Notes: a model not told the origin generated them from the letters alone. A stretch of DNA of 64,000 nucleotides from Neptunicella marina (GCF_014270035.1 NZ_JACNEP010000001.1:248001-312000), one strand, 5' to 3'. Positions 27,499-38,562 are shown, counted from the stretch's first letter. Translations and numbers: made by a program.

Positions 27499-30108
27499 CT
27501 ACAGCTGACGTTTTACTTCAACAATTTCAAAGACTTCGATTTGGTCGCCGACTTTAACATCGTTGTAGTTCTTAACGCCGATACCACATTCCATACCATT
27601 ACGAACATCCTGAACATCGTCTTTAAAGCGACGTAATGACTCAAGCTCACCTTCGTAAATAACCACGTTCTCACGCAGTACACGGATTGGGTTGCTACGT
27701 TTAACAATACCTTCGGTAACCATACAACCTGCGATGGCACCCAGCTTAGGTGATTTAAATACATCACGAACTTCAGCCAGACCAATGATTTCCTGCTTGA
27801 ATTCTGGCGCCAGCATACCGCTCATCGCCATTTTAACTTCATCAATCAGATCATAGATGACACTGTAATAACGTAAGTCGATTTCTTCAGATTCAATCAC
27901 TTTACGCGCCGTTGCATCAGCACGTACGTTGAAACCAACAAGGATTGCACCAGAAGCAGCAGCCAAACTTGCATCGGTTTCGGTAATACCACCAACACCA
28001 CTGCCAACGATATTTACTTTCACTTCATCAGTAGACAGTTTAGTCAGAGAGTCTGCAATCGCTTCTACCGAGCCTTGAACATCAGCTTTAAGAACCACAT
28101 TCAACTCGCTCACATCACCCGCTTCCATGTTGGCAAACATGTTTTCCAACTTGGATTTTTGCTGACGTGCCAGTTTCAGTTCACGCTGTTTAATTGAACG
28201 TTTATTCGCAACTTCACGCGCTTTACGCTCATCAGATACCACCAATGCATCGTCACCTGCCGCAGGAACACCGGATAATCCCAGAATTTCTACCGGTGTA
28301 GAAGGACCTGCTACTTTTACATCATGGCCATTCTCATCTTTCATGGCACGAATACGACCGTACTCAAGACCACACAACATAATGTCGCCAGGCTTCAGTT
28401 CACCTTCCTGAACAAGAACAGAGGCAACCGGACCACGACCTTTATCCAAACGTGACTCAATAACCAGACCTTTAGCAGCGCCTGTTGGCGATGCAACTAA
28501 ATCCAGTACTTCAGCCTGCAGGTTAATCGCTTCTAATAAATCATCGATACCCAAACCGGTTTTAGCGGACACGTTAACAAACTGGTGTTCACCACCCCAT
28601 TCTTCTGAAATAACTTCCAGCTGAGATAATTCATTTTTAACACGATCCGGATCAGCAGCTTCTTTATCCATTTTGTTGACAGCAACAATCAATGGAACTC
28701 CAGCAGCTTTAGCGTGTTGAACCGCTTCTTTGGTTTGCGGCATAACGCCATCGTCCGCGGCAACCACCAATACAACAATATCTGTTGCCGTAGCTCCACG
28801 AGCACGCATTGCTGTGAACGCCGCGTGTCCCGGTGTATCCAGGAAGGTAATTTTTCCACCATCGGTTTCAACACTGTAAGCACCGATGTGCTGGGTAATT
28901 CCACCCGCTTCGCCATCAGCAACTTTGGCTTTACGAATGTAGTCCAGCAGTGAGGTTTTACCGTGATCAACGTGACCCATAATGGTAACAACCGGCGCAC
29001 GAGTGGACTTATCAACATTACTTTGTTCAGCCAGCAATTCGTCTTCTAACGCGTTTTCGTTAACCAGCTCATACTTGTGGCCCATTTCCTCGACCACCAG
29101 TACCGCAGTATCCTGATCCAGTACCTGGTTAATCGTCGCCATCTCACCCATTTTCATCATGGTTTTGATAACTTCTTTTGACTTAACCGCCATACGGTTA
29201 GCCAGTTCACCCACGGTTACTGTTTCACTGATGCGAACAACACGCTCCACTGGCGCAGCTGGTTTGTTAAAGCCGTGCTGAAGGCCCGCACCTGCATCTT
29301 TTTTCTTTTTAGATTTACGACGACGGTTACCACGCTCAATCTGTAAATCTTCTTTATCTTCTGCTTCCTGTGCATAACGTGAAGAGTGCAAATGAACTTC
29401 TTCCTCTTCCAGTTTTTTGCGTTTTTCTTCTTCTTCACGCCAGCGACGTTCGTTCTCTTCAGCAAGTTTACGTGCAGCTTCTTCGGCTTTACGTGTTTCT
29501 TCTTCCAACTTGCGTGCAGCTTCTGATTCTTGCTGTTGACGAAGCCTCTCTGTTTCTTTGCGCGCTTGTTCACGCTCGGCTATTTCTTCCGGCGTTAAGT
29601 GTTTATCTTCTTCCAGCTCACGTTTTTTCGCTGCTTCGCGCGCGATTTTTTCTTCTTCGGCTTTTTTCGCTCTGGCTTCGGCTTCTTGCTGTGCTTTTTC
29701 CTGAGCCGCTTTTCTGGCTTCTTCTGCGGCTTTACGTTCTGCCTCAATTTCAGCCAGACGTGATTCTTCAGCCTTCTTAGCTTCTTCAGCCATGCGAGCA
29801 ATTTCAGCGTCACTGCGTTTTACATAGGTACGTTTTTTACGCACCTCTACGGTGACAGAGCGAGATTTACCTGACGACTTCACATTTAAAGTACTGGTAC
29901 TTTTGCGGCTCAGCGTCATACGCTTAGGCTCATCATTACCTTTACCACCATGCTGCTTGCTCAGGTGATCAAGTAATGTCTTCTTTTCTTCTTCGCTAAC
30001 TTGCTCATCAGCTGATTTTTTAATGCCGGCGTCAGCAAACTGTTGAATCAATTTTTCAACGTTTGTGCCTATGTCATCGGCAAGTTTTTGTATGGATACT
30101 TCTGCCAT
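27499..30108 (-). CDS. infB: Translation initiation factor IF-2
   Basis: GTPase that delivers initiator fMet-tRNA to the 30S subunit and promotes subunit joining. An N-terminal IF2N domain is followed by a long charged, alanine/glutamate/lysine-rich helical linker (about residues 100-270) and a second IF2N domain. The G domain has [12 protein letters not shown] near residues 376-387, DTPGHAAF and NKMDK. Domains II-IV with the C-terminal fMet-binding barrel complete the protein. Its 869 residues are usual for gammaproteobacteria. It sits 25 bp after nusA in the rimP-nusA-infB operon, with a terminator right after it. Confidence 0.97.
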   Translation of the reverse strand: MAEVSIQKLADDIGTNVEKLIQQFADAGIKKSADEQVSEEEKKTLLDHLSKQHGGKGNDEPKRMTLSRKSTSTLNVKSSGKSRSVTVEVRKKRTYVKRSDAEIARMAEEAKKAEESRLAEIEAERKAAEEARKAAQEKAQQEAEARAKKAEEEKIAREAAKKRELEEDKHLTPEEIAEREQARKETERLRQQQESEAARKLEEETRKAEEAARKLAEENERRWREEEEKRKKLEEEEVHLHSSRYAQEAEDKEDLQIERGNRRRKSKKKKDAGAGLQHGFNKPAAPVERVVRISETVTVGELANRMAVKSKEVIKTMMKMGEMATINQVLDQDTAVLVVEEMGHKYELVNENALEDELLAEQSNVDKSTRAPVVTIMGHVDHGKTSLLDYIRKAKVADGEAGGITQHIGAYSVETDGGKITFLDTPGHAAFTAMRARGATATDIVVLVVAADDGVMPQTKEAVQHAKAAGVPLIVAVNKMDKEAADPDRVKNELSQLEVISEEWGGEHQFVNVSAKTGLGIDDLLEAINLQAEVLDLVASPTGAAKGLVIESRLDKGRGPVASVLVQEGELKPGDIMLCGLEYGRIRAMKDENGHDVKVAGPSTPVEILGLSGVPAAGDDALVVSDERKAREVANKRSIKQRELKLARQQKSKLENMFANMEAGDVSELNVVLKADVQGSVEAIADSLTKLSTDEVKVNIVGSGVGGITETDASLAAASGAILVGFNVRADATARKVIESEEIDLRYYSVIYDLIDEVKMAMSGMLAPEFKQEIIGLAEVRDVFKSPKLGAIAGCMVTEGIVKRSNPIRVLRENVVIYEGELESLRRFKDDVQDVRNGMECGIGVKNYNDVKVGDQIEVFEIVEVKRQL

Positions 30109-30133
30109 TTTCTAGCGGCTCCTCATGCTGATG

Positions 30134-31627
30134 TTATTCTTCGTTAAACCAAACAATGTTACGTGCGGCCATGATCAATTCTCCGGCCTTTTCTTCGCCC
30201 ATATTTTCCAGTTCACAAATTTCATCAACCCCTTGCTCAGCAAGAGCTTCAAGGTTGGTAATACCGTGACTAGCCAACACAAACGCAACATGTCGATCCA
30301 ATCCTTCCAGATTCAGGAGGTCTTCTTCTGGCTCAGCCCCCTCAAGAGATTCTTCGCTGGCCAATGCCTGAGTCGTCAAGGCACCTTTTGCGCGATTTCT
30401 CAATTCTTCAACGATATCTTCGTCAAATTCTTCAATTGCTAATAATTCACTAACCGGAACATAAGCAACTTCTTCCAATGTGCTGAAACCTTCTGCAACC
30501 AGAATGCCTGCTAAATCTTCATCCACATCCAGCGCCTGAACAAAACGTTTCAGTACTTTAGTGTTTTCTTCTTCGTGTTTTGAGTTCAACTCATCAACTG
30601 TCATTACGTTCAGTTCCCACGCAGTCAGTTGACTGGCTAAACGAACATTTTGACCATTACGGCCTATCGCCTGCGCTAAATTATCAGCTTCAACAGCGAC
30701 ATCCATTGAACGACTATCTTCATCAACCACGATTGAACCAACCTCTGCTGGCGACATCGCATTGATTACGAATTGTGCAGGATTATCATCCCATAACACG
30801 ATATCAACCCGCTCACCGCCCAGCTCGCTGGAAACTGCCTGAACACGCGAACCACGCATGCCCACACAAGCACCAACCGGATCTAAACGCTTATCGTTGG
30901 TTTTAACCGCAATTTTTGCACGTGAACCCGGGTCGCGGGCTGCCGCTTTGATTTCCATCACTTCTTCAGCAATTTCCGGCACTTCAAGACGGAACAATTC
31001 TACCAGCATGTCTGGGTGCGTGCGGCTAACAAATAATTGTGCACCTCGTACTTCAGGCTTAATGGCGTATAACAAACCACGCACACGATCACCCGGACGA
31101 AATGTTTCGCGAGGTAACATATCATCGCGGTAGATGACCGCTTCAGCATTATTACCTAAATCAATAATGACACTTTCACGGTTGGCCTTTTTAACTGTAC
31201 CTGTTACCAGTTCACCAACTTTTTCTTCATATTCTGCAACAACCTGCGCTCGTTCAGCTTCCCGTACCTTTTGTACAATCACCTGTTTAGCGGTTTGGGT
31301 AGTGATACGATCAAATAAAATCGAATCGATTTGTTCTTCAACGTAATCACCAACCTGAATATCTTCCTGCTCAACTTGTGCAGCAGACAATGTAATCTCT
31401 GCGTAAGGATTTTCTTGCGGTTGGTCGTCAGGAATCACCTGCCAACGGCGAAAAGTATCAAAATCACCCGTATTACGATCGATGCTTACGCGCACTTCGA
31501 TGTCACCGGTGTTTTTCTTTTTAGTTGCACTGGCAATCGCGAATTCCAGAGCTTCAAAAATTTTCTCTCTGGGAACCAATTTTTCATTGGACACGGCTTC
31601 TGCCACTAATAGAATTTCTTTATTCAT
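30134..31627 (-). CDS. nusA: Transcription termination/antitermination factor NusA
   Basis: RNA polymerase-binding elongation factor acting in pausing, termination and antitermination. It has an N-terminal RNAP-binding domain ([20 protein letters not shown]), an S1 domain ([20 protein letters not shown]), two KH domains ([34 protein letters not shown]) and two C-terminal acidic repeats ([33 protein letters not shown]). Length 497 is like E. coli (495). Second gene of the rimP-nusA-infB operon. Confidence 0.97.
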   Translation of the reverse strand: MNKEILLVAEAVSNEKLVPREKIFEALEFAIASATKKKNTGDIEVRVSIDRNTGDFDTFRRWQVIPDDQPQENPYAEITLSAAQVEQEDIQVGDYVEEQIDSILFDRITTQTAKQVIVQKVREAERAQVVAEYEEKVGELVTGTVKKANRESVIIDLGNNAEAVIYRDDMLPRETFRPGDRVRGLLYAIKPEVRGAQLFVSRTHPDMLVELFRLEVPEIAEEVMEIKAAARDPGSRAKIAVKTNDKRLDPVGACVGMRGSRVQAVSSELGGERVDIVLWDDNPAQFVINAMSPAEVGSIVVDEDSRSMDVAVEADNLAQAIGRNGQNVRLASQLTAWELNVMTVDELNSKHEEENTKVLKRFVQALDVDEDLAGILVAEGFSTLEEVAYVPVSELLAIEEFDEDIVEELRNRAKGALTTQALASEESLEGAEPEEDLLNLEGLDRHVAFVLASHGITNLEALAEQGVDEICELENMGEEKAGELIMAARNIVWFNEE

Positions 31628-31647
31628 TGCCCGCTCGCCTCGCTTCC

Positions 31648-32106
31648 TTAATCAAAAACAGCAACTACATTGCCTTTGTTTATATTTGCAATCGCCAGTT
31701 GGTAGGGTTGTCCATCAACTTCAACGACTATGGTACCTGCATCACAGGACACAAGTTTACCTTTAAAATTCCGTCTGTTATCCATGGGAACCGTTAATTT
31801 GACTTGCACTACTTCACCTACCACTTGTTGGTAATGCGCTTCTTTAAATAACGGTCTTTCCATCCCTGGTGATGATACTTCCAGGGAATATTCTGTTGAA
31901 ATAGGATCTTCAACATCAAGAATGGCACTAACCTGATGACTTACATCAGCACAATTATCCACACTGATCCCATCTTCATGGTCAATGTAAACACGCATGA
32001 TAGAATGCTTTCCCGCTGCCACAAATTCGACACCTAACAGTTCGAATCCTAAAGCAACAACAGCAGGCTCTAACATATTTGTGAGTTTTAATTCCAGCTG
32101 TGACAA
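31648..32106 (-). CDS. rimP: Ribosome maturation factor RimP
   Basis: Needed for 30S subunit maturation. The start is placed at a TTG (32106) giving [20 protein letters not shown], which aligns with the E. coli N-terminus STLEQKLTEM and has GGAG six bases upstream. A longer frame to 32148 runs towards the tRNA terminator and is not supported. [33 protein letters not shown] and [20 protein letters not shown] are family signatures. About 152 residues. First protein gene after the initiator tRNA, as in the metY-rimP-nusA-infB operon of E. coli. Confidence 0.92.
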   Translation of the reverse strand: MSQLELKLTNMLEPAVVALGFELLGVEFVAAGKHSIMRVYIDHEDGISVDNCADVSHQVSAILDVEDPISTEYSLEVSSPGMERPLFKEAHYQQVVGEVVQVKLTVPMDNRRNFKGKLVSCDAGTIVVEVDGQPYQLAIANINKGNVVAVFD

Positions 32107-32180
32107 TCTCAGCTCCAAAAACAAAAAAAGGGCATTAAGCCCGGACAATTAACAATACAAGTATCGCAAAAACGAATAAC

Positions 32181-32209
32181 AAAAAGCCCCGAGCTAAGCG
32201 GGGCTTTTT
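32181..32209 (-). terminator. Terminator between tRNA-fMet and rimP
   Basis: An 11-bp stem AAAAAGCCCCG / CGGGGCTTTTT flanked by T-runs lies about 63 bp downstream of the tRNA 3' end. It should end many tRNA transcripts while some read through into rimP. Confidence 0.82.
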
Positions 32210-32272
32210 TGATACTGGACCCTTGTCCACCAATCTTAATTAAAAGTTGATATAAAACCAACTTTTAAAATT

Positions 32273-32349
<77 letters not shown>

Positions 32350-32404
32350 CTTGAAATCTTTTCTTTGCAGACTTGGCTTAGCACCCCGTCTCAAGATGCT
32401 GCGT

Positions 32405-32432
32405 ATTATACAGAGCAGCTTTGTTAGCGCAA
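32405..32432 (-). promoter_or_regulatory. Sigma-70-type promoter of the tRNA-fMet/rimP operon
   Basis: On the minus strand, TTGCGC, a 16-bp spacer and a perfect TATAAT lie about 55 bp upstream of the tRNA 5' end. The layout is the same as at the rpsO promoter. Confidence 0.72.
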
Positions 32433-32558
32433 GTCTAATTCTGTAAAAAAGCCATGAATATTGTTTAAGTGCCGACTATTTAAACAAACCGTTCAATATA
32501 CCAACTTTAATGTGCAAAAATTAGCTTAATCCGGTTTGTTTAATAAAAGTTTAACCAT

Positions 32559-32756
32559 TTAAAACCAATCAAATTCTTCATCTGATTTCATTTGCTGACT
32601 AAATCCCAGAGCAGTTAGACGAATTGCTAGATCGTTAACGGATTCTTCAATGACCTGCCATTCATTTTCAGGCACTTCTACCTGAGTTAACAATGTGCTG
32701 ATAGCTTGCAGTTTTTGATTTAATTTTGCTTTCTGGTTCGATTGCTGCTCATTCAC
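32559..32756 (-). CDS. Small protein of unknown function
   Basis: About 65 residues, not recognised. It starts at a GTG (after an AGGA about eight bases upstream) as MNEQQSNQKAKLNQKLQ; an ATG further upstream at 32804 is possible but lacks a good site. The protein is predicted mostly helical and soluble, with an acidic aromatic end (SDEEFDWF). It lies between the fumarylacetoacetate-hydrolase-family gene and the tRNA-fMet promoter, on the same strand as both. Nothing in it points to a function. Confidence 0.45.
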   Translation of the reverse strand: MNEQQSNQKAKLNQKLQAISTLLTQVEVPENEWQVIEESVNDLAIRLTALGFSQQMKSDEEFDWF

Positions 32757-32844
32757 CAGTATTGTCCTGTTATTTAAAAGTTCATAACATGACAAAGTCA
32801 TCAACAGTTAACCAGTTAATTTGTCGTAAAAAGTATGTACTTTC

Positions 32845-33456
32845 TTACTGCGCGGTCCATCGATGTTCTACCAATACTTGCTGTTGTGAAACGACTCTGC
32901 CCCAAAACACGCTGCCTTTTTCAATTTCGCCAACGCCTTTAGGTGTACCTGTCATCACTACATCGTTATCAGCCAGACTCATAAATGCGTTCACTTCATT
33001 TAAAATGGCTAAAGGTTTATTAATCATCAGGCCTACATCACCTTTTTGCACCAGATGATTGTCAATATAAAGTTCCAGCGACATTGAGTCAGAGATCGAC
33101 TCAATTGGAACAAATTCACTAAACAGAGCGGCGCCATCAAACGCTTTAGCCCGCTCCCATGGGAGCCCTTTGCTTTTTAAAAAAGCCTGAGTTTGACGTT
33201 TGGTTAAATCCAAACCAAATGCAACGGCAATAAAACGCCCATTTTGATACAAAAAACTAAGCTCAGCTTCATAATGCAAAGGTTCGAGGTTAAACGAGTG
33301 GAGCTCATCTGAAATACTGCTATTGGGTTTGGTAAAAATAACCATTTGTTGCGGTACTTCGTTGCCTAATTCCTGCGCATGCGCAACAAAATTACGGCCA
33401 ATGCACACAATTTTTGAAGGTATGAATGACTTGCCATTAAATTGAATTGTCTTCAT
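32845..33456 (-). CDS. Fumarylacetoacetate hydrolase-family protein
   Basis: Cytoplasmic metal-dependent hydrolase/decarboxylase/isomerase of the FAH family (PF01557), 203 residues, close to the short YcgM-type members (acylpyruvate hydrolases, about 219). It starts with KIVCIGRNFVAHAQELGNEVP. The metal-binding glutamates are in HYEAELSFL, and the C-terminal NDVVMTGTPKGVG loop is intact. The most likely role is acylpyruvate or oxaloacetate-type breakdown, but the substrate cannot be fixed. It lies 76 bp downstream of hemN. Confidence 0.87.
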   Translation of the reverse strand: MKTIQFNGKSFIPSKIVCIGRNFVAHAQELGNEVPQQMVIFTKPNSSISDELHSFNLEPLHYEAELSFLYQNGRFIAVAFGLDLTKRQTQAFLKSKGLPWERAKAFDGAALFSEFVPIESISDSMSLELYIDNHLVQKGDVGLMINKPLAILNEVNAFMSLADNDVVMTGTPKGVGEIEKGSVFWGRVVSQQQVLVEHRWTAQ

Positions 33457-33532
33457 AGGCGATAAAAAACCTGAAACGACATACAGGTCTTAAACAATAA
33501 TCACTCTTTTAGAAAAAGTCTGTACCAATAGG

Positions 33533-34903
33533 TTAAATAACCTTTGAAAACTGACGTAATTCCTGTTGCTGCTGGCGATAGGTATCAAACTTCATGCATA
33601 TACTTCGGATCAACAGTTTTGCCTGAGGTTCAACCACAATACCTTTTTCGCTCACAGTAATTAAGTCATCCTGAATAAATTCACTCAGGGATTTCAGCTC
33701 ATCCGAAAAGTACTCAGCAAACTCCAGTGCAAAATGTTGCCTAAAGATATCGGTGTTTAACTGAAAATTACACATCAACTGACTGATCACCCAACGACGA
33801 ATTTTATCATCCTGTGTTAACGTCACACCACGCTCCAGCGCATGACCCTGATCAGCAATTAATTGATAATATTCCGCCAGCGTTTTTACATTTTGACTAT
33901 AGGAAGGTCCAACGGCACTAATTGAAGAGACGCCCAATCCCAGCAAATCACAGTCTGCAGTAGTGGTATATCCCTGAAAGTTGCGATTAAGCCTTCCCTG
34001 ACGCTGCGCAACTGCAAGTTCATCTTCAGGTTTGGCAAAATGATCCATGCCAATAAACTGATAACCTGCCCGAGTAAAAACATTTATCGCCTGCTCCATC
34101 AAAGCTAACTTAGTTTTGGCATCAGGCAACCAGGCGTCTTTGATTTTACGCTGCGCTGCAAAACGTGAGGGTAAATGTGCATAACTAAACAAAGAGATAC
34201 GATCAGGATCCATGGCAATAACATCACTTAATGTTTTGGCAAACCCTGTCGTTGACTGCATTGGTAAACCATAAATTAAATCCAGATTAACTGAATTAAT
34301 CCCCAGCTCACGAGCCTTCTTTACCAGGCCTGTAATATAGGCAGTATCCTGAACCCGGTTAATAGCAAGTTGAACATCGGTATTGGTATCCTGTACGCCG
34401 ATACTAAGACGATTAAACCCAAGTTCGGCTAGTTCTGCCATATAATTATCAGGTAAACGTCTCGGATCTATTTCAATACTCATTTCAATATCATCGACAA
34501 CATTAAAATGCTGGCGAATAGCACTAAGCAATCTGGCCATCTGCTTTTGCGTCAGGAAGCTTGGCGTTCCGCCTCCCAAATGCAACTGGCGCACCGAATA
34601 ACGAATATAAGCCTGACTAAGACTTTTTATTTCCTGAATCAATGCATCTAAATACTGATCAGCCTTATGGCTGTGACGAGTAACAATTTTATTGCAGCCA
34701 CAGTAGTAACAAAGGCTATGACAAAATGGGATATGCACATACAAAGACAAATCTTGTGATGTTGACTGCTTAACCGCTTCAATGCGATCAAAATAATCAA
34801 AGTCTTCATGAAATTCTAATGCTGTTGGGTAAGAAGTATAGCGAGGACCATTAGCATTGTAGCGCGCTAAAACGTCTGGATTAATTAATGGTTTATACGA
34901 CAT
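33533..34903 (-). CDS. hemN: Oxygen-independent coproporphyrinogen III oxidase
   Basis: Radical SAM enzyme that decarboxylates coproporphyrinogen III to protoporphyrinogen IX for haem synthesis without oxygen. The cluster motif is CHSLCYYCGC at residues 61-70 (Cys61, Cys65, Cys68 for the [4Fe-4S] cluster, plus Cys70). LHLGGGTPSFL is the SAM-binding glycine motif, and the C-terminal HemN domain is present. Length 456 fits true HemN rather than HemW. AGGGGG precedes the ATG. An FNR-like box about 60 bp upstream fits induction under low oxygen. Confidence 0.95.
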   Translation of the reverse strand: MSYKPLINPDVLARYNANGPRYTSYPTALEFHEDFDYFDRIEAVKQSTSQDLSLYVHIPFCHSLCYYCGCNKIVTRHSHKADQYLDALIQEIKSLSQAYIRYSVRQLHLGGGTPSFLTQKQMARLLSAIRQHFNVVDDIEMSIEIDPRRLPDNYMAELAELGFNRLSIGVQDTNTDVQLAINRVQDTAYITGLVKKARELGINSVNLDLIYGLPMQSTTGFAKTLSDVIAMDPDRISLFSYAHLPSRFAAQRKIKDAWLPDAKTKLALMEQAINVFTRAGYQFIGMDHFAKPEDELAVAQRQGRLNRNFQGYTTTADCDLLGLGVSSISAVGPSYSQNVKTLAEYYQLIADQGHALERGVTLTQDDKIRRWVISQLMCNFQLNTDIFRQHFALEFAEYFSDELKSLSEFIQDDLITVSEKGIVVEPQAKLLIRSICMKFDTYRQQQQELRQFSKVI

Positions 34904-34958
34904 AGAGCCCCCTTTAATACACTTGAGGCAATATTAACAGGAAGCGATGCATGCAAAT

Positions 34959-34972
34959 TTGATCAAGCGCAA
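34959..34972. promoter_or_regulatory. FNR-like box upstream of hemN
   Basis: TTGATCAAGCGCAA matches the FNR/ANR consensus TTGATNNNNATCAA at 8 of 10 defined positions and lies 56-69 bp before the hemN start codon. hemN is a known FNR/ANR target in other gammaproteobacteria. The match is by eye only. Confidence 0.45.
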
Positions 34973-35074
34973 ACAAATAGGGCGTGCTGATCTTTATGCT
35001 TCATGTAGGTAACCATTTGGTTAGTACTCATATATAGCAGAGTGAGTGAGCGGTATCTCGATGAGATAAAAGAT

Positions 35075-35103
35075 AAAAAAGCCGCACTAGGTGCGGCTTT
35101 TTT
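35075..35103 (-). terminator. Terminator after tRNA-Leu
   Basis: A 13-bp stem AAAAAAGCCGCAC / GTGCGGCTTTTTT with a TAG loop ends the minus-strand unit that includes secG and tRNA-Leu. Confidence 0.85.
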
Positions 35104-35109
35104 TATTTA

Positions 35110-35196
35110 TGGTGCGGACGGTGGGACTTGAACCCACACGAGCTTGCGCTCACAGCGACCTCAACGCTGCCTGTCTACCAATTTCAGCACGTCCGC
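35110..35196 (-). tRNA. tRNA-Leu (anticodon GAG)
   Basis: An 87-nt class II tRNA with a long variable arm, GAG anticodon in the loop TTGAGGT, T-loop GGTTCAAGTCC and encoded CCA. It resembles leuU of E. coli, which is also next to secG. Its 5' end is only 7 bases after the secG stop codon, so it must be processed out of the secG transcript. Confidence 0.97.
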
Positions 35197-35203
35197 TAAA
35201 ACG

Positions 35204-35554
35204 TTATTCTGGGATAGTATTTTCCGGCTGCTGCTCTTTTGCTGGAGCAGGAGCTTCATCAGCCATTTGAGTTTGCGCGGCAGGTGTTTCAATATTTTCC
35301 CACTCATCACCTTGCTTAACCTGATTACTGGATAAATTACCGAGGATAAGGCTAATTACAAAAAACAAGGTGGCAAGAATTGCAGTTGTGCGGCTCATAA
35401 AGTTTGCTGAGCCTGAGGCTCCAAACATAGTATTTGAACTACCCGCACCAAAAGAAGCGCCCATATCGGCACCTTTACCCTGTTGGATCAACACCATACC
35501 AATCAGTAATAAGGCCACAATTAAATAGATAACTAATAATACTTCGTAAAGCAT
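35204..35554 (-). CDS. secG: Preprotein translocase subunit SecG
   Basis: Small inner-membrane subunit of the SecYEG channel. Two hydrophobic helices (residues about 3-23 and 55-75) flank the conserved loop LIQQGKGADMGASFGAGSSNTMFG. The C-terminal tail is acidic and proline/glutamine rich. 116 residues, normal. It starts 3 bp after tpiA and is followed by tRNA-Leu. Confidence 0.95.
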   Translation of the reverse strand: MLYEVLLVIYLIVALLLIGMVLIQQGKGADMGASFGAGSSNTMFGASGSANFMSRTTAILATLFFVISLILGNLSSNQVKQGDEWENIETPAAQTQMADEAPAPAKEQQPENTIPE

Positions 35555-35557
35555 GCT

Positions 35558-36316
35558 TTACCCCAGTTGCTCTGCTGCTAAGCAGATGTTAACAAATTCC
35601 GTTGGTTTCAAACTTGCACCTCCCACTAATCCCCCATCCACATCGGGTTGAGAAAACAGGGCAGATGCACTGGCAGCATTAACACTGCCGCCATATAAAA
35701 TTCTTACGCCGGATGCCGTATTAGCATCATGACCGGCTAAATGTTCGCGTATAAAGTGGTGAACTTCCTGCGCCTGCTCTGGTGTTGCCGTTTTGCCTGT
35801 ACCAATCGCCCAGATTGGTTCATAAGCAACAATTAGCTGATTAAATGCCTGAATACCTATACGGTTTATTACTGCATCCAACTGCTCTGCCAGAAAACCA
35901 AACAATTTACCACTTTCACGTATTTGTTCAGATTCACCAATACAAAAAATTGGAGTCAATCCACATTCCAGTATTTTATAAACTTTCTCAGCAATTAATT
36001 CGTTGCTCTCATTAAAATACTCCCGACGTTCTGAATGCCCTACAATTACATATTTAACCGGAAGCTCACTCAACATAGAAATTGATACTTCACCGGTATA
36101 TGCCCCACCATCCAAATGACTGACATTTTGCGCACCAATGGCAAAATCCGGTTCATTAAATGATGATAGATAAACTGCCGGAGGACATACCACAACATCT
36201 ACATGCTTAAAATCCTGCGTTGCAAATGTCTGCGACATACTGTCGATTAATGCCAAATTACCGTTCATTTTCCAATTTCCGGCAACCAGAATTTTTCTTT
36301 TTTGCGGTTTATTCAT
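35558..36316 (-). CDS. tpiA: Triosephosphate isomerase
   Basis: Glycolytic enzyme interconverting dihydroxyacetone phosphate and glyceraldehyde 3-phosphate. The TIM barrel is complete: AGNWKMNG with the catalytic Lys, VIVGHSERREYF with the catalytic His, AYEPIWAIGTGKTATPEQ with the catalytic Glu and loop 6, and the phosphate-binding GGSVNAAS and GGLVGGASL. 252 residues. It lies between glmM and secG, a common gammaproteobacterial arrangement. Confidence 0.97.
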   Translation of the reverse strand: MNKPQKRKILVAGNWKMNGNLALIDSMSQTFATQDFKHVDVVVCPPAVYLSSFNEPDFAIGAQNVSHLDGGAYTGEVSISMLSELPVKYVIVGHSERREYFNESNELIAEKVYKILECGLTPIFCIGESEQIRESGKLFGFLAEQLDAVINRIGIQAFNQLIVAYEPIWAIGTGKTATPEQAQEVHHFIREHLAGHDANTASGVRILYGGSVNAASASALFSQPDVDGGLVGGASLKPTEFVNICLAAEQLG

Positions 36317-36389
36317 GACTCCACCTAAGAGCGGGCGTGATATTATCCGACCCGTTTAAAAGTTACAAGTAGCTATACTGTATTTCGTT

Positions 36390-37727
36390 TCAGGCTGCCG
36401 ATTTTTTAACCTCTTCAGCGATATGGTTTGCCCATTTATCCGAAACAGTCTCATCACGGGACTCTACCATCACTCGGATCAAAGGTTCTGTGCCACTTTT
36501 TCTCAAAAGAACACGCCCACTCTCGCCCATTTCCTGTTCTGCCGTTTTTACCGCTTGCTGGACTGTTGGCTGACTTAATGGATCACAGCCAGCCTCAAAA
36601 CGAACATTAACCAAAGTTTGAGGGAATTTCTCCATGCCCTGACTCAGTTCATACAGTGACATTTCAGCTCGCAACATGGCGGTCAATACTTGCAACCCAG
36701 CCACAATACCATCACCGGTTGACGTCGCATTAAGGTTAATTACATGACCAGAACTCTCACCGCCTATGCTCCACCCCTTAGACTGCAACAACTCCATGAC
36801 ATACCTGTCACCCACTTTGCTACGTTCAAACTGGATGCCAAGCTTACTTAATCCTAATTCAAGACCAAGATTGCTCATTAAGGTGCCAACAACACCACCA
36901 TGTAAACGACCGGATTTTAATGACTCACGTGCAATGATATAAACAATCTGATCACCATCAAGTACGTTCCCTTTATGGTCGACCAGCATAATTCGATCCC
37001 CATCACCATCGAGAGCAAAACCAACATCAGCTTTTTCGTCTAACACACGCTGACGAATCGCTTCCATCGAGGTAGCCCCCACCTTGTCATTGATATTTAA
37101 ACCGTCTGGCTTTGTACCAATTTCAATAACGTCAGCCCCTAACTCTTTCAGTACATTAGGAGCAATATGGTAGGTAGCACCATGAGCACAATCGACCACA
37201 ATCTTCATACCATTTAAAGACAGTTCCGTCGGGAAGTTACCCTTACAAAACTCAATATACCGACCTGCTGCATCATCAATACGATAGGCTTTACCCAATT
37301 TATCTGACGCGACACATACCATGTCCTGCGCCATCATATTTTCGATAGCCAGCTCAATGTCATCATCTAATTTGGTACCATCGCTGGAGAAAAACTTAAT
37401 CCCGTTATCATAATAAGGATTGTGTGACGCACTAATTACAACCCCGGCTTCTGCGCGGAAGGTTTTAGTTAAATAAGCAATGGCTGGTGTAGGCATTGGA
37501 CCTAACAGACCAATATTAATCCCGGCCGCAGATAATCCAGCTTCCATGGCAGATTCAAGCATGTAACCCGAAATACGCGTATCTTTACCAATAAGTACTT
37601 TACTGGTTCCGCGACTGGCCAACACTTTACCTGCTGCCCAGCCAAGTTTAGTGACAAATTGCGGATTGATTAAACTCTCACCTACTTTTCCACGGATACC
37701 ATCAGTACCAAAATATTGTCGTGTCAT
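36390..37727 (-). CDS. glmM: Phosphoglucosamine mutase
   Basis: Converts glucosamine-6-phosphate to glucosamine-1-phosphate for UDP-GlcNAc and cell-wall synthesis. It starts [15 protein letters not shown]. The phosphoserine is in [17 protein letters not shown], the metal-binding loop is [22 protein letters not shown] is the sugar-binding loop, and [14 protein letters not shown] is the phosphate-binding loop. 445 residues, the same size as in E. coli. It begins one base after the folP stop codon, so the two are co-translated. Confidence 0.97.
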   Translation of the reverse strand: MTRQYFGTDGIRGKVGESLINPQFVTKLGWAAGKVLASRGTSKVLIGKDTRISGYMLESAMEAGLSAAGINIGLLGPMPTPAIAYLTKTFRAEAGVVISASHNPYYDNGIKFFSSDGTKLDDDIELAIENMMAQDMVCVASDKLGKAYRIDDAAGRYIEFCKGNFPTELSLNGMKIVVDCAHGATYHIAPNVLKELGADVIEIGTKPDGLNINDKVGATSMEAIRQRVLDEKADVGFALDGDGDRIMLVDHKGNVLDGDQIVYIIARESLKSGRLHGGVVGTLMSNLGLELGLSKLGIQFERSKVGDRYVMELLQSKGWSIGGESSGHVINLNATSTGDGIVAGLQVLTAMLRAEMSLYELSQGMEKFPQTLVNVRFEAGCDPLSQPTVQQAVKTAEQEMGESGRVLLRKSGTEPLIRVMVESRDETVSDKWANHIAEEVKKSAA

Positions 37728-37728
37728 A

Positions 37729-38562
37729 TTATTCTTTTCCTTTGCATTCCATTGTTGCCTGTACCACTCTCAACGCATCAATTGTTTCGGCGACATCATG
37801 TACCCGCATAATTTGCGCCCCTTGCATAAACGCAATAGTTGCTGCGGCTAAACTACCTGCCAGCCGTTCATCAGGCTCTTTACCCGTTATCTTTCCAATC
37901 ATGGTTTTACGTGACATACCGATTAATAACGGACAACCGAATTGATGAAATTCTGATAGATTTGCCAGAAGTTGGTAATTTTGTTGCAAATTTTTACCGA
38001 ATCCAAAGCCTGGGTCTAGCAATATTTGCTCTTTCCCAATGCCTTCTTTTACACAAACTTCGATGCGTTCAGCCAAAAACAGATAAACGTCACGCACGAC
38101 ATCCCCATAAACAGGATTATGCTGCATGGTACGAGGTTGTCCCTGCATATGCATCAAACATACAGGCACATTTGCAGATGCAGCCGCCTGCAATGCACCG
38201 TCTTCACGAAGCGCACGAATATCGTTTATCAGCCCGGCTCCTGCTTTAACAGATTCACTCATGACTTGTGCTTTGCTGGTATCGACTGAAACAACACAAT
38301 CAAAACGTTTATGAATTGCCTCGATAACAGGAATCACTCGTTGTAATTCTTCATCCAATGTTACATCTGAGGCGCCTGGACGCGTAGATTCGCCTCCAAC
38401 ATCGATAAACTCGGCCCCTTGCTCCAACATTTTTTCCGCCTGATACAAGGCTCGATCCAATTGATTATATTTACCGCCGTCGGAAAAAGAATCTGGAGTT
38501 ACATTTAAAATGCCCATAATGCGAGGCACTGACAAATCGACAAATTTATTAGAAAATTGCAT
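37729..38562 (-). CDS. folP: Dihydropteroate synthase
   Basis: Joins p-aminobenzoate to dihydropterin pyrophosphate in folate synthesis and is the target of sulfonamides. The two family signatures are [17 protein letters not shown] and [30 protein letters not shown] and [11 protein letters not shown] form other parts of the pterin pocket. 277 residues. It lies between ftsH (after a terminator) and glmM. Confidence 0.97.
   Translation of the reverse strand: MQFSNKFVDLSVPRIMGILNVTPDSFSDGGKYNQLDRALYQAEKMLEQGAEFIDVGGESTRPGASDVTLDEELQRVIPVIEAIHKRFDCVVSVDTSKAQVMSESVKAGAGLINDIRALREDGALQAAASANVPVCLMHMQGQPRTMQHNPVYGDVVRDVYLFLAERIEVCVKEGIGKEQILLDPGFGFGKNLQQNYQLLANLSEFHQFGCPLLIGMSRKTMIGKITGKEPDERLAGSLAAATIAFMQGAQIMRVHDVAETIDALRVVQATMECKGKE

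Noticed and set aside
29370-29780. Long leucine-rich frame on the plus strand opposite infB
   Set aside because: Its composition is the antisense image of the Glu/Lys/Ala-rich IF-2 linker; it is not a gene.
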